From contig CAJNOJ010000022.1 of NCBI GenBank assembly GCA_905250025.1, forward strand, positions 311,707 to 375,706: 64,000 bases of DNA, in the 5' to 3' direction. The notes beneath the pieces were generated by a model. The model saw nothing but the letters and a program-made list of their open reading frames with translations. It ran no database searches and was not told where the DNA came from. Below, one piece after another: positions 11,168 through 21,400 of this stretch (position 1 is its first letter; the number at the start of each line of letters is the position of its first letter). This stretch comes from Adineta ricciae (lineage: Eukaryota; Rotifera; Eurotatoria; Adinetida; Adinetidae). A program made the position numbers and the translations under genes.

Positions 11168-12457
11168 TCAGTTTGGTTTAGTAGACCGTTTTATATAATG
11201 GTTTTTAAGCGCTTCGATACCTCCTAGAATGATTTCGAAAGGATCTGGTTCGGTTTGAGGCACGAACGATGGTGGAGGTAATTGGGTTCGTCGAAGTATT
11301 GATTTCGGATATATTGTTGGAGGTGGTGGGACGTCTGGATGACCGGTATCTTGTTGATGTTGATTTAAACTTTCAGATTTAGCAAAAAGTCGATTACATT
11401 GTTGGCATCGATAATCGGATACGTAATGATTTTTATCTTTTTGATGCTGAGTTTGAGAGATTTCGGTAAAGAACGTATCATTACATACTGGACAAGTGAA
11501 AAGATGTTTTTTAGCTGATTGATGTTGTTGTAAACTTTGAATTGATTCGAAATCAGTTGAGCATTTGGGACATGGATTCTTTTTCATAACTTGATTACTA
11601 CTTGCTACCGACGACGTCTTTACAGGAACATATGGAGACTGATCTCGTCGACGTAAACTTCGATTACGACTAGAATGACGTCTTCGACTATGCGTCGATT
11701 GTGCTCGTGATACGCGTACCTTACTTGTTGTTTCGGAATCATTTATTGATGCCACAGGTCGTTGTGATGACGGTAAAGTAAACAGTTCCCATGGATAATG
11801 TTCATGCACTGTTGCTTTGAGTTCTTCTTTAGCTGGCTTATTATGTATGACAATAACAAGAAAACCAGCTCGATGTCGAAGGGCACTGAGCGCTCCGACA
11901 AAATCGATATCACCGGATATTAAAACGATCGTGGCTGGTGGATGATGGATCCGTTCAAAACGGGCTAAATCGAGCATGATTTGTCGATCAGCAGCACCAG
12001 ATTTACGATCAGGAACATGAACAATACGAACATTGGCGTGGCTTAAATTGACGAGATTCATTTCTGAGATTGTCGCACTATTGCAATAACACGAAAAGTC
12101 CGCTTCTTGGAGACCAGGTTCAATGACGAGTTTCTCTCGAATACGCTGGACGATATCGAAAGGTCTTTGCCCTCTAGGTATAGGAACATTTTCAATATCC
12201 CAAAAGAAACTGACGAAATGTCTTGATCCTTTGGGATTGTGCACTTGATGAGATAGCACAGTTGGGTGTCGGAAAAGACAAGTAACATTACGACAAGTGG
12301 CTGGCCAGCGTGAACACGTTTCTATTTGATTAATAGCTTCACGACAATGTCGATACCGACATTTATCATCTAATTTACAGTAACCGCTGATAAAATACAT
12401 ACAGTCAGTGAGATATTTTAAATCAGATTGAAGATGATGATTTATGGCCGTAGCCAT
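11168..12457 (-). CDS. NYN-domain (MARF1-like) endoribonuclease with CCCH and C2H2 zinc fingers
   Basis: A single 429-residue exon. The N-terminus has two CCCH-like fingers (CMYFISGYCKLDDKCRYRHC; CSRWPATCRNVTCLFRHP). Residues about 85-225 form a NYN/PIN-like domain with the acidic residues expected in the active site: WDIENVPIPRG, the second acidic cluster DRQIMLDLARF, and LISGDIDFVGALSALRHR. The block order and the RHR...VIVIHN ending match meiosis regulator and mRNA stability factor 1 (MARF1). An Arg/Ser-rich linker follows, then three U1-like C2H2 fingers (CPKCSTDFESIQSLQQHQ, CPVCNDTFFTEIS, CQQCNRLFAKSES). It probably cleaves or destabilises RNA in the cytoplasm. MARF1's LOTUS repeats are absent, so it is shorter than MARF1. 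The lack of introns in a gene-dense, intron-rich region is notable. Confidence 0.85.
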   Translation of the reverse strand: MATAINHHLQSDLKYLTDCMYFISGYCKLDDKCRYRHCREAINQIETCSRWPATCRNVTCLFRHPTVLSHQVHNPKGSRHFVSFFWDIENVPIPRGQRPFDIVQRIREKLVIEPGLQEADFSCYCNSATISEMNLVNLSHANVRIVHVPDRKSGAADRQIMLDLARFERIHHPPATIVLISGDIDFVGALSALRHRAGFLVIVIHNKPAKEELKATVHEHYPWELFTLPSSQRPVASINDSETTSKVRVSRAQSTHSRRRHSSRNRSLRRRDQSPYVPVKTSSVASSNQVMKKNPCPKCSTDFESIQSLQQHQSAKKHLFTCPVCNDTFFTEISQTQHQKDKNHYVSDYRCQQCNRLFAKSESLNQHQQDTGHPDVPPPPTIYPKSILRRTQLPPPSFVPQTEPDPFEIILGGIEALKNHYIKRSTKPN

Positions 12458-13394
12458 TGAAGAAGAGAAATCTGAAAAGACGAAGAATTTGTTTCGCTTT
12501 ATAGTCCAAATTCAATCATTCATCGACCAAATTGATTGACATAGTGATTTTATTTACTCTCGTCATATTGAAAAGCGTAGTTGTTGTAAAAATGGCAACA
12601 ACGTCGGAAGAAAAACAGAAAAATAAAAGTTGTAACGTGAGAAGAAAAAGTGAGAAACTATAGATGAGGAGAACAGGGGCTTTTGGATGTTGTGGGCATA
12701 TTAGGTAAAATTTAACGCGCATTCTTTGTCGAAATATTACTACAAGCAATGATTAGACTGGTACTCAGCTACGCACTTTTAATCCATGAAGATCTGCCGT
12801 TAGACGTATTCTTACGGTAGTGACTACAAATATAAGCCGGCGAATAGGCACTATCATCTCAAACAAAGTTGTGTGCATTTGTAGACAAAGTTTAAGTTTA
12901 TTTTCTGTCTTTTTCAAATAGCAATAAAATAAAGTCATTTTCTAATATACTGAGTATCGACACTTTCACACAAGATGGCAACAGATTGTCGCGAGCTTAA
13001 TCATGAATGACAATGCGAAGCAGCTGTGCCAAATAAAAGATCTGTATGTTCGACACGGCATAAGACATCGATTATTTCCAATGTTAGATTAAAGCTACCC
13101 AGTCAGATTTGCTCATATCATTGAGTGTTAATCTAGCATAATGTAATTGCGAAAGCAGCATATCAAGAACACGGATGACTCATTCGGTGTGCTGACGTGC
13201 TTCACAACGTGTCACTTTTTTTGTATTCAGTCTGTCGACTATAAATGCCACTTGCCAAAACGCGTTCACTATCCCATTTTTGCAAATTTCGAAACAATAC
13301 CATTGCGTTCAGGACGATTTACTGTTAGACGTTTGTTCAAACCTCGAATGATCAAATCTTTAGTTCAATTGAATTAGATAACGTTGATAGTCAA
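12458..13394. other. Intergenic spacer, divergent promoters
   Basis: 937 bp between the NYN gene (minus) and the RING gene (plus), and therefore the promoters of both. TATAAG-like sequence occurs at 12830 and AATAAAATAAAG near 12924. Open frames at 12516-12749 and 13147-13377 show no domain. The latter ends 18 nt before the RING start codon, in a different reading context. Confidence 0.45.
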
Positions 13395-14015
13395 ATGGGT
13401 CGACGTAGACGTAAGGTTGCTTTTACTGCAAACTTCTGCCATATATGTCTAGCACCGCACAAATTATCATTCTCATCAATACCTCGTTGTCCTGAAAGTG
13501 TGAATGGGTGTCGACCTAATACTTGTGATTCATGTTTTGTTCAACATATTAATCATATTCTTTCACAAGATATCACCGGAAAAGTTATTTGTCCAGAACA
13601 GAATTGCGCGAGGTTATTAACAGAAAATACAATTCGTAGTGCACTGCTTAAATTTAATTATGATGAGCTGTGGACATCGTATTTATCGAAACATAACTGG
13701 TATGGAACAAGTGACGAATGGATCGAACGATTCTCAAAAAAATGTCCCCAGTGTCAAGTACCTATCGAAAAAAATGGCGGCTGTTCTAATATGAAATGTA
13801 CCCAATGCTCATTAAATTTCCAATGGCATCTGGTAGAAGCATGGAGTCAAAGTAGAATTCCCATCTGGTGGAGAAGGCACAAAAATAGATACATACGATT
13901 ATTTTTCGTATGTCTTGCCGTTATAAGTATGTTTTTCATTGCAAAACTTTGTTATCCTTTTCTGTCACCATATCTTCATGAAATTTCCCGTCGTCAAGAT
14001 AAAGTCGCACTTTAG
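13395..14015 (+). CDS. RBR-like RING E3 ligase, compact, C-terminal membrane anchor
   Basis: A single exon of 206 residues. Residues about 15-75 form a C3HC4-like RING1 (CHICLAPHKL...CDSCFVQHI...CPEQNC). Residues about 115-140 read KKCPQCQVPIEKNGGCSNMKCTQC, the typical RING2 of RING-between-RING ligases, and the GGC cysteine is at the position of the catalytic cysteine. Only about 40 residues separate the two (TENTIRSALLKFNYDELW), so there is no room for a normal in-between-RING domain. The C-terminal hydrophobic segment (LFFVCLAVISMFFIAKLCYPFL) predicts a membrane anchor, as in RNF144 or RNF19. It probably transfers ubiquitin at a membrane. Whether the missing IBR leaves it active is unknown. 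Confidence 0.75.
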   Translation: MGRRRRKVAFTANFCHICLAPHKLSFSSIPRCPESVNGCRPNTCDSCFVQHINHILSQDITGKVICPEQNCARLLTENTIRSALLKFNYDELWTSYLSKHNWYGTSDEWIERFSKKCPQCQVPIEKNGGCSNMKCTQCSLNFQWHLVEAWSQSRIPIWWRRHKNRYIRLFFVCLAVISMFFIAKLCYPFLSPYLHEISRRQDKVAL

Positions 14016-14553
14016 TCTAGATGATAAAGTTGTTTTGGTCTGTAAATTAAATAAAATCACAGGAAAACTGATTATTAAATGAGAGGTTTTATTTTGTTCT
14101 CTAATTGATCTTCATTGTTTGTTTCTTTGTAAATATAATATATACAGCTTGTTGAATAACCATGAATTTAATTGATAGCAATTGTTCTAGCTGAACTTCG
14201 ATTTCTTTCTCATTGACACACATTAATGCTCTACGAACAATGTGTGTGTGTACACATATTACAATAATTGCGTTAATTATGTTCAGTTACCATGACTGAG
14301 TGTTATCTTGAACTACTAACCGAGCCTTGTCCGCGACGATAGTCGAGAAAGATGGAGAAGAAAAGAGAGGAGAAGAGAATATACTCTCGCTTTCTTTTTC
14401 TTTTCGATTTACTCTTTGTTTGAATTTTTATTCGTTGTCGTTCTATCGTTACCATGCATCATTGATTTCTCATTTATATTAATTGACAAACGTATAACTC
14501 CTCAAACATTCATTTTTCAATAGATCGCGACAGTTGAAGAAGCACGAGATAAC
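14016..14553. other. Intergenic spacer and 5' UTR
   Basis: 538 bp containing the RING gene's 3' end (AAATAAAATC near 14048) and the promoter/5' UTR of the proline-rich gene. A GTGTGTGTGTACACA dinucleotide stretch lies near 14240-14255. No coding sequence is supported. Confidence 0.45.
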
Positions 14554-15365
14554 ATGTAAGTAGTACGACTTCTCTTTTCTACTCACCTTACACATTCGAC
14601 GTAGTCTTACAATCGAATACTATCTTTAGGAACCCATTCGGCGCAAATCATTTCGGTGGTGGTTTTCCACCTCAGTATCCAGGTCCATTTCCTCAACAAG
14701 ATTTCGGACAGTATGGTGGTAATCAAGGCTATTACAATGCCCCTGCTCCATTCCCACCCGGAAACGTCTATTCCAATGGTTCACCATTTGCACCTCCAGC
14801 TGCTTATCCACTTCCTCCAGCTTATGCTCCAACACCTGCCTATCCACCACCACCACCACCATCACTCGCAGGACAATTTGCTCAACCTCCTGCTTTTCCT
14901 CCTGCACCGGCATACCCTGTAGCTTCTGTAGGTGCTCAATATCCTCAACCTCCAGGTTATCCTCCACCGCGTAATAATTACGGCTTTCAACAACCACCCT
15001 ACAATCCTGCTTATAACCAAGCTAAGCCACAACAACAGGCTCCACCACAACAACCACCGCAACCCCCAGCTCCTCAATCATCGGCTGTTCCCTACGGCAG
15101 CGTTCCTTACGGTCAACCTCGATCGCAATCAAATCGTCGTCAAACTGAGGCGCGTCGTCGATCAACTTCACATCGTCGTCGTCGATCCCCATCGTCCTCA
15201 AGTTCATCATCATCGGGTAGCACATACGATCCTCACAACCAAGGTCAAGCTTACAATGGTTACAACAATCCTTATGTCAATGTTCAGCCATATCCAAACA
15301 TGGCACCGATATCTGGTGCACAAAATGGTTCGCCCATGATTCCTCCTCGTCCACCTATTTGGTAG
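14554..15365 (+). CDS. Proline/glutamine-rich low-complexity protein; initiator codon split by an intron
   Basis: The only frame that stays open through this region has no in-frame ATG at its 5' end inside the exon. Splicing GTAAGT at 14556 to the TTTAG ending at 14629 joins AT (14554-14555) to G (14630) and makes an ATG. The reading then is MNPFGANHFGGGFPPQYPGP and onward to a TAG at 15363-15365, 245 residues. The first about 145 residues are rich in Pro, Tyr, Ala and Gln with repeated YPPP/PPAYP units. A basic stretch with RRQTEARRRSTSHRRRRSP follows, then a Ser run and a Gly/Asn/Tyr-rich tail. This resembles annexin A7/A11 or ALG-2-binding proline-rich N-termini and prion-like RNA-binding regions, but no folded domain is visible. 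Function unknown. Its stop is only 22 bp from the stop of the convergent serpin. Confidence 0.75.
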
Positions 15366-15387
15366 TTTTTTCTCGTTCGTTTATTTT

Positions 15388-16665
15388 TTATTCGGATGAC
15401 ATAAACATTCCAGTAAATCTCCCTATAAACAAAGGTACTTTGTTGTTAATATCTCGTAAATAAAATAGAAAAGGTCTTGAAAATGATAGTCGTACTGGAT
15501 CTTCATGCAAAATCATTCCTGAACGAGAAAGCATTTGAACGACAGTAACAGCGGCTGCTTCCGTGCCAGCTTCATCAACATCAATAACTGCTTTATGTAA
15601 AATTTTCGACATATATAATTCTTTCGATCGGCCCGAACTCATCAAACTGAAATCAGCTTTGTCGGCATCGAACGGTGCTTTAACATTATACAATCGTTTG
15701 AAATGTTCAGCAAAGTCCAATTTTGACTCAATACGAAATTTGGGTAATGCTAATTGCACACGTGTATTGCTAATGGTACGATTGTCAAGTGTCGAGAAGA
15801 TATTGTTTAAAATCTTGGAATTACGTAAAAGTTTCTTTTCTAAAACGCGCAATTCGATATCTTTATCGGGCAGAGCGAGTGTTAGCACGTAACGATTATT
15901 TCCTTTGTAGGGTAAATTAATCCATTGTGATTGATGTTTTTTATCATGATAATAGGGGAAATGTGATGTCAAATGCATTGTTTTCAATTCAATTGTACGA
16001 CCTGTGTTCAATGTAAAATTTTCCTTGCTTGTGATATCCGAATCGAACGGTTTCGCCCATGGTGCTTTGAAATGTAAAGTATTGACGAGCATTAGACTGG
16101 TCATCGGATTAATATCTCTTGCATTGAGAATATTTTTGATAATATTATTTGTTTGATTCGATATCCATTGATTAATTTTGTTGGCTGACATCTGTGCCTG
16201 ACTAAAATCGATTAATTCCAATTGACTTTCATAAAACTTCTTCAAATTCTCATTAAATTCATTGTCTAAATCAAAATCATTATCAGCATACAAACGATTG
16301 GCGATATTCACCGAGATATTATATTGACGATTGTCTTTCGCAAGTTTTTTAACATCACTAAGATAACTTGTTGACCATTCTCGAGCGGCTGCTTTCGTTT
16401 GTAAATGTGTGATTCGTTGCATTTCAGTAAACGTTTCTCCACTAGCACCTTCGGCAACCATTAACATTGCCTCGTAAAGACTCAATGGTGACCAGACAAG
16501 CGAACGGCGACCCACAACATCCGGTGATGAATGAAAACGGGTGAATCCAGTAGTGAAATCCAATATCGATTTCGAGAGATCTTTCTCGCCGTGAACTGCA
16601 TGATTCAACTGTAGTACGATAATTGATGACAGAACTTGATAGAGAAGACTTTCGACACAACGCAT
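15388..16665 (-). CDS. Secreted serpin (serine protease inhibitor), predicted P1 arginine
   Basis: An intronless gene of 425 residues, the usual serpin length. An N-terminal signal-like segment (LLYQVLSSIIVLQLNHAVHG) precedes the fold. Serpin landmarks are SLVWSPLSLYEAMLMVAEGASGE in helix B, LVNTLHFKAPWAKPF, the breach/hinge IDVDEAGTEAAAVTV, and the signature SFSRPFLFYLRD near the C-terminus. Counting from the hinge (G P15, T P14, E P13), the reactive loop is VVQMLSR with S following. This places Arg at P1 and Ser at P1', and small residues at P12-P9 fit an inhibitory serpin. Trypsin/thrombin-like proteases are therefore the likely targets; this is inferred from alignment by eye. It is tail-to-tail with the proline-rich gene. 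Confidence 0.9.
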   Translation of the reverse strand: MRCVESLLYQVLSSIIVLQLNHAVHGEKDLSKSILDFTTGFTRFHSSPDVVGRRSLVWSPLSLYEAMLMVAEGASGETFTEMQRITHLQTKAAAREWSTSYLSDVKKLAKDNRQYNISVNIANRLYADNDFDLDNEFNENLKKFYESQLELIDFSQAQMSANKINQWISNQTNNIIKNILNARDINPMTSLMLVNTLHFKAPWAKPFDSDITSKENFTLNTGRTIELKTMHLTSHFPYYHDKKHQSQWINLPYKGNNRYVLTLALPDKDIELRVLEKKLLRNSKILNNIFSTLDNRTISNTRVQLALPKFRIESKLDFAEHFKRLYNVKAPFDADKADFSLMSSGRSKELYMSKILHKAVIDVDEAGTEAAAVTVVQMLSRSGMILHEDPVRLSFSRPFLFYLRDINNKVPLFIGRFTGMFMSSE

Positions 16666-18495
16666 GTTGAAGGATTGTAAAGAGTGAATGATAGCGATAA
16701 CATTATATGCATGTACATTTGTCTATCGCCCTTTCTTTCTCCTTCTCTCATATATTCGTTTTCTTTTTCATATTGACTTAACAAGATAGATCAAATATTC
16801 TTCGTTCTTCACATACGTTTGTCTTCATCATCTCTTTCTTCTAATCCACGATTCGTAGGACAAGAAAAGAAACGACGAAATAGATTGTATATCAATACTC
16901 ATCGGTTGAAAATCGAGACAGACATATCCTTATCGATCTGTACACGAAGAAGATATTCTCTATGTTCAGAGCAACACGATAAGACACTCATCAGCTTGCA
17001 TGAATCGAAATTTCGTTCGAATTGTTAATAGTAAAAACGTCATTTCATGTTTTCGAATATGACGGGAGGACGAAAAAACGAAATTAATTACCCGAATCAA
17101 AACTGTTCTATCACGCACTCGAACTATTTCTGTGCGCTATGGTTCTTTCGTAATGTATTGATATCATCGGTAAAATAGGAAAGAACAAATCAAATTTGTT
17201 GTTTATTTCATTATGTCACATCTAATCGTGTATACTAGTCGTCTATGAATAGTTTGCTAATGAGTCGCAATTATCTTTAACTATGACGTCGATTCGATAT
17301 TTCTTGTCCGAACGAGGAAAACGAGGACGATTGAATCAGGATATAAAATACTTTGTTTTTGCTTTTTCGATGACTCACCTTTTACGAGAGAAAAAAATCC
17401 GAGTGTATCAGCGGAGTATGATTGCATTTCTCTTAAGTCTTAAGACCATGAAATTTGATTCGACGCGGATCAGTTTTCCTAGAGAAAAGAACTGATTTGA
17501 AACGATTCTTTCCATCGTTATACTCATATACGAGATTTCCCGTTTCGAACAAACGAGCAAATAGCCTGTGGAAATGATTTATATTGATTTTTTTATTTAA
17601 AAACAACATTGATATTCTTCTTATTCCAAAATACAGAATAATGAACGATTTTAGTTTCACCTTGCACATGTACTCGACATCTCTGGTTAATAATTCATCT
17701 AGATCGACAAAGCAAAATATTTTCCCCATCTATTTCCGATTCAAACAGAGAACATTCTCCGACGAGATGAGTAATTGAAATTTCTATTAGCATTCTCTCA
17801 GGTCAGTGAACCTGCGTTCGTATCTGACGGTCTGAAGGTGAAATGTCATCAAGGTTGCTGCGCATCGAAAGTTGAATATTCTAATGAATTCATATCGTAA
17901 GAGAACTGAACAATTGATATTCGAATATCTCACTTGACTGTCAAGGTTGAAGAGATGATGCTAACGATTGACCATCATCGAGAAAGCATTCAATAAATCT
18001 AGATGAATGATTTTATAAGTAGAAAGATTTCATTAAACAAAAAAAAGAGAGAGATATTGAACAAAAAACTATCTGTCAAGGTTTTCTTTTTCTTCATTAT
18101 GATAAATGTTTTACATAACTAAGATCAAATGTACACATACATTATTTAGGCTTTTTTACTGTTCTTCATCAGTGAGAGCACTTCGAGTTGTATTACAAAA
18201 GAAAAACATCGATGCAATCTATCATCTGCTATTAAGAAAGAAAGAAAAAGAGAGAGAGAAAAAAAAACGAAGCGAAAGTTCTCAAACACACACACACATA
18301 GGCTAATCAAGTATATTAAAGATAAAAGAATGAAAAGTTCTCGTTTGCTTTTGTTTTTCTTTGTTGTATTGCATAGGATATCAGAGAGAATCAGTGGTGA
18401 AAGAAGAGGAGAGTATTTACACTAAATATCTATGAGATTGACCATCATCGGTGCCGAGAATATCGTTTTGGACGGATGAAAAACGCAAATTTCTC
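16666..18495. other. Intergenic region, 1.8 kb
   Basis: The region between the serpin start and the end of the next minus-strand gene, AT-rich. Several 60-100 residue open frames on both strands (for example 16819-17028, 17283-17495, 17433-17729) have no domain, no family I recognise and biased composition. An AC repeat (about 18287-18298) and a GA-rich run (18238-18268) are the only simple repeats. Serpin promoter elements presumably lie at 16666-17100. Confidence 0.45.
18287..18298. repeat. (AC)n short tandem repeat
   Basis: ACACACACACAC is read directly from the sequence, adjacent to a purine-rich GAAA/GAGA stretch. Confidence 0.7.
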
Positions 18496-21400
18496 CTAAT
18501 TTCCTAGCCGAAGTGATCGTTGACGTAGAAGAAAAATAAATAATGGTAATAAGAGAACATTTTTGGAAATTAAAATAAAATTCAAATATTTCATAACCAT
18601 TTCTCCTAGAGGTTGTTGAATTCGTTGAATCAAATTTGTTGTTGTTGTCGATGATCCGGATGTAACAGGGGGTATCACAGTTATCTTGGGCGGACGAACA
18701 CATTCCGGACAATAATGTATGCATCCTAATGGAGGACTGCTCTTGTATAGAGTGTAAATTAAATCATTTTCGGAATGGGATTTGGTGAGACGAGCTCGTG
18801 AAGCTTTGAAAATTTTACTTGAATGATCAAGGGAATGATAACCAGACGAGGAGAGAAATCTCGAATCTGTATGCGTAAGATCGTCGTCAACACTCGGAGA
18901 TGTACCGATGGTTTTGTTATTGAAACGAATGGAATTCAAGTCGGAAAAGGTATCGAAATCTTCATTGTCGGTATCATCGAGAGAGAAACGAAAACCATTA
19001 CTTGCCGCTAACGAGCGATTAACTGTCGTCGATTTCTGATGACAAGAATTAAGAAATGCGTGAATTTGAGAGTGATTATCTAGATCTGTTTGTATCGAAC
19101 TGAAACAAAACATTGAATACGACTTTGTAAATACGATCCCCTTACTTTTTCGATGTATCAGTACTGACTACTATCGTGGGTCGTTGATGATTCACTTGTA
19201 TTAATGTATTCGGTTCCTCTTCTTCTTCGTCGTCGTCTTCCTCATCATCATCGTTTTCTTCACTCGTAGAATTGTATTGTTCATTAGGAATTGACGGAGA
19301 TGGCGAAGACAACAAGTAATGCTGTTGATGATATAATGGTGAGGGAACTTGCCGCTGCTGACTGGTATTTACATTTATATGTTTCGACAGAGATGATGTC
19401 GAGCCATTGACAATCGATGACGACATCGAATTTCGTCGAGAATGTCTTACTATTTGCTTTACACAATTCGCTAGTGCGGTCGGTTCAGTGCCACTTCGTA
19501 ATCGACCATCTTCAGTAAACAACTGTTGATACATCATTTCGATAAACATCAATGGATCTTCAACATCAGGTAAATCAAGTGAAACGGACTGATGATTGTT
19601 CGATCGAGACGTGGTCGACCGTCGTGGCGAACCGTCGGAGCTCGTCGTGGTTAAACTTCGCCGACGACTATAATGCGTTGCTGATGAAAAGTCATCATCA
19701 GTCGGAATAATCACGGGTTTAGCGATGGGCGTCGGGGCCGTATTAGCAGTTGACAGTGATTTCTCCTGACGAGAATTAATGAACACAGGTTTGTAATTAA
19801 CTACGATAATATTTTTATTCTTGTGAGATTTATCTTGTTTATTATTCATTTGATTTTCGATTAATGTCATTAGTTCTTTAAGATTGTTTGGTGACGATGG
19901 CACCGTTTCATGTGAGTTACTCGACGATGATGAATGACGAAAGATTCGTTTACGAGGTTTAGTTGTTCGTCGACGCCGGTGAACAAAGACACGAACATTT
20001 TCTTTACGTTTGGGAATTGAGTTTGATGGATGGTTGCTTTGCCTATCATTCATCATTGGATTCAACGTGCTCTAAAGTCATACGATGAGTACGTTATCGA
20101 TACTAGTTAGGTGAGAAAAAGAAAAGCAGGTGTTCTGTACCTCTTGTTTTCGATGTTCTGCCGTTGTTTGTGCTGCAAAGCAAGTTTTCTCTTTTGCGGT
20201 GTTTCTCTCAATACACCCCAACTGCTCATAAGGATAAAATATAGCGCTTGTGTCGACTGTAGGACGGTCGCGAGCAGAAAACTGAAATAAAGAAGCTTCT
20301 GTTGCTTCTGCTCTGCTGGTTGATAATGGTGATTTTTTGTTTCGTTCTCTCGCTCTCTCCTTTTTCTTCTCCTTTCTTTTTCTACTCTCGGCTTTTCTTT
20401 TTAACCTTGTTTGTTTTCTACGTTGACGTTGAATAAGACAGTCTGCCACGACCGCTGCTGCTGCTGCGGCAGTTGATGATGATGATGATGAAGAACGGAT
20501 GCCGTGCTCGTTGTTATCGTTAACAAGCAAGCCGAGACGAAAATTGTCATTATTCTGTTTCCATTGCCTTGTTCTTCTACTGGAAATAATCGAACTATTG
20601 TGCGCTGTCTTCAATGTTCCTTTATTATAATGATTATTTTCTGTTGTTTGACAAAATGAGTTGCAAAGGCATGTGAAATTGTTTTGTAATGACGGGGCTG
20701 ATATCGAAGGCAAATATGATGAATTTACTTTTACCTTTTGTCGTCGTTGTTGTTCTTGTTTTTGCTGGTGACAACAGGTGAATAAATCGCGTGAAGATGA
20801 TGAATGGTTTTCTTCGGATGATGATGTCATGGAATAACAGGAGCTTGTAAAAGATTTTTCCGCATGGTCGCACTCGTCATCTTCCATCATGGAGAGTTCG
20901 TCGAGATCCGATGAAGTTCCCATTCCATCTTCGTATTTCAAATCGTGAATAAGGGTTGAAGCAATAAGCGACGACGAATGTGAGTGTGAAGACGTTGATA
21001 CTGAAGGTGATACGACTAAAGGACAAACAAATGAAAACGAAATCAAAACAAACATATGTAAATACAATCATCAATCGATATTTGATACGAAGAATGAAAA
21101 GAAAAGCGGCTACGTAAGAAGAAAATCTTGAAAAGGAATAAGATCGAAGACATTACAACACACTTCCATGATTATATATTGTTTTTTTGATTTCTAAGCG
21201 ATTTAAATCATCACATCACTGTAATGAATAGTTTGAATAGAGACTCCTTATTGACATAACACTCAATAGCTGAAGGCACAAGCTGAGAATATACGATTTC
21301 ATCGCTTTTGTCTTTATACTCTTATTGAACCTACCTAACGTTGTCTGTTGTTCAAGATTTCGATGTAATGCATACATCTTAAGTGACATATTCTAACGTA

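Noticed and set aside
14626..15225. Several frames on both strands over the proline-rich gene
   Set aside because: All are shadows of the CCA/CCT-rich codons; only the frame beginning at the split ATG shows sensible protein sequence and a stop at the right place.
17965..18450. Near-repeated GATTGACCATCATCG at about 17967 and 18434
   Set aside because: A 15-bp match without extended similarity or flanking duplications; likely chance.
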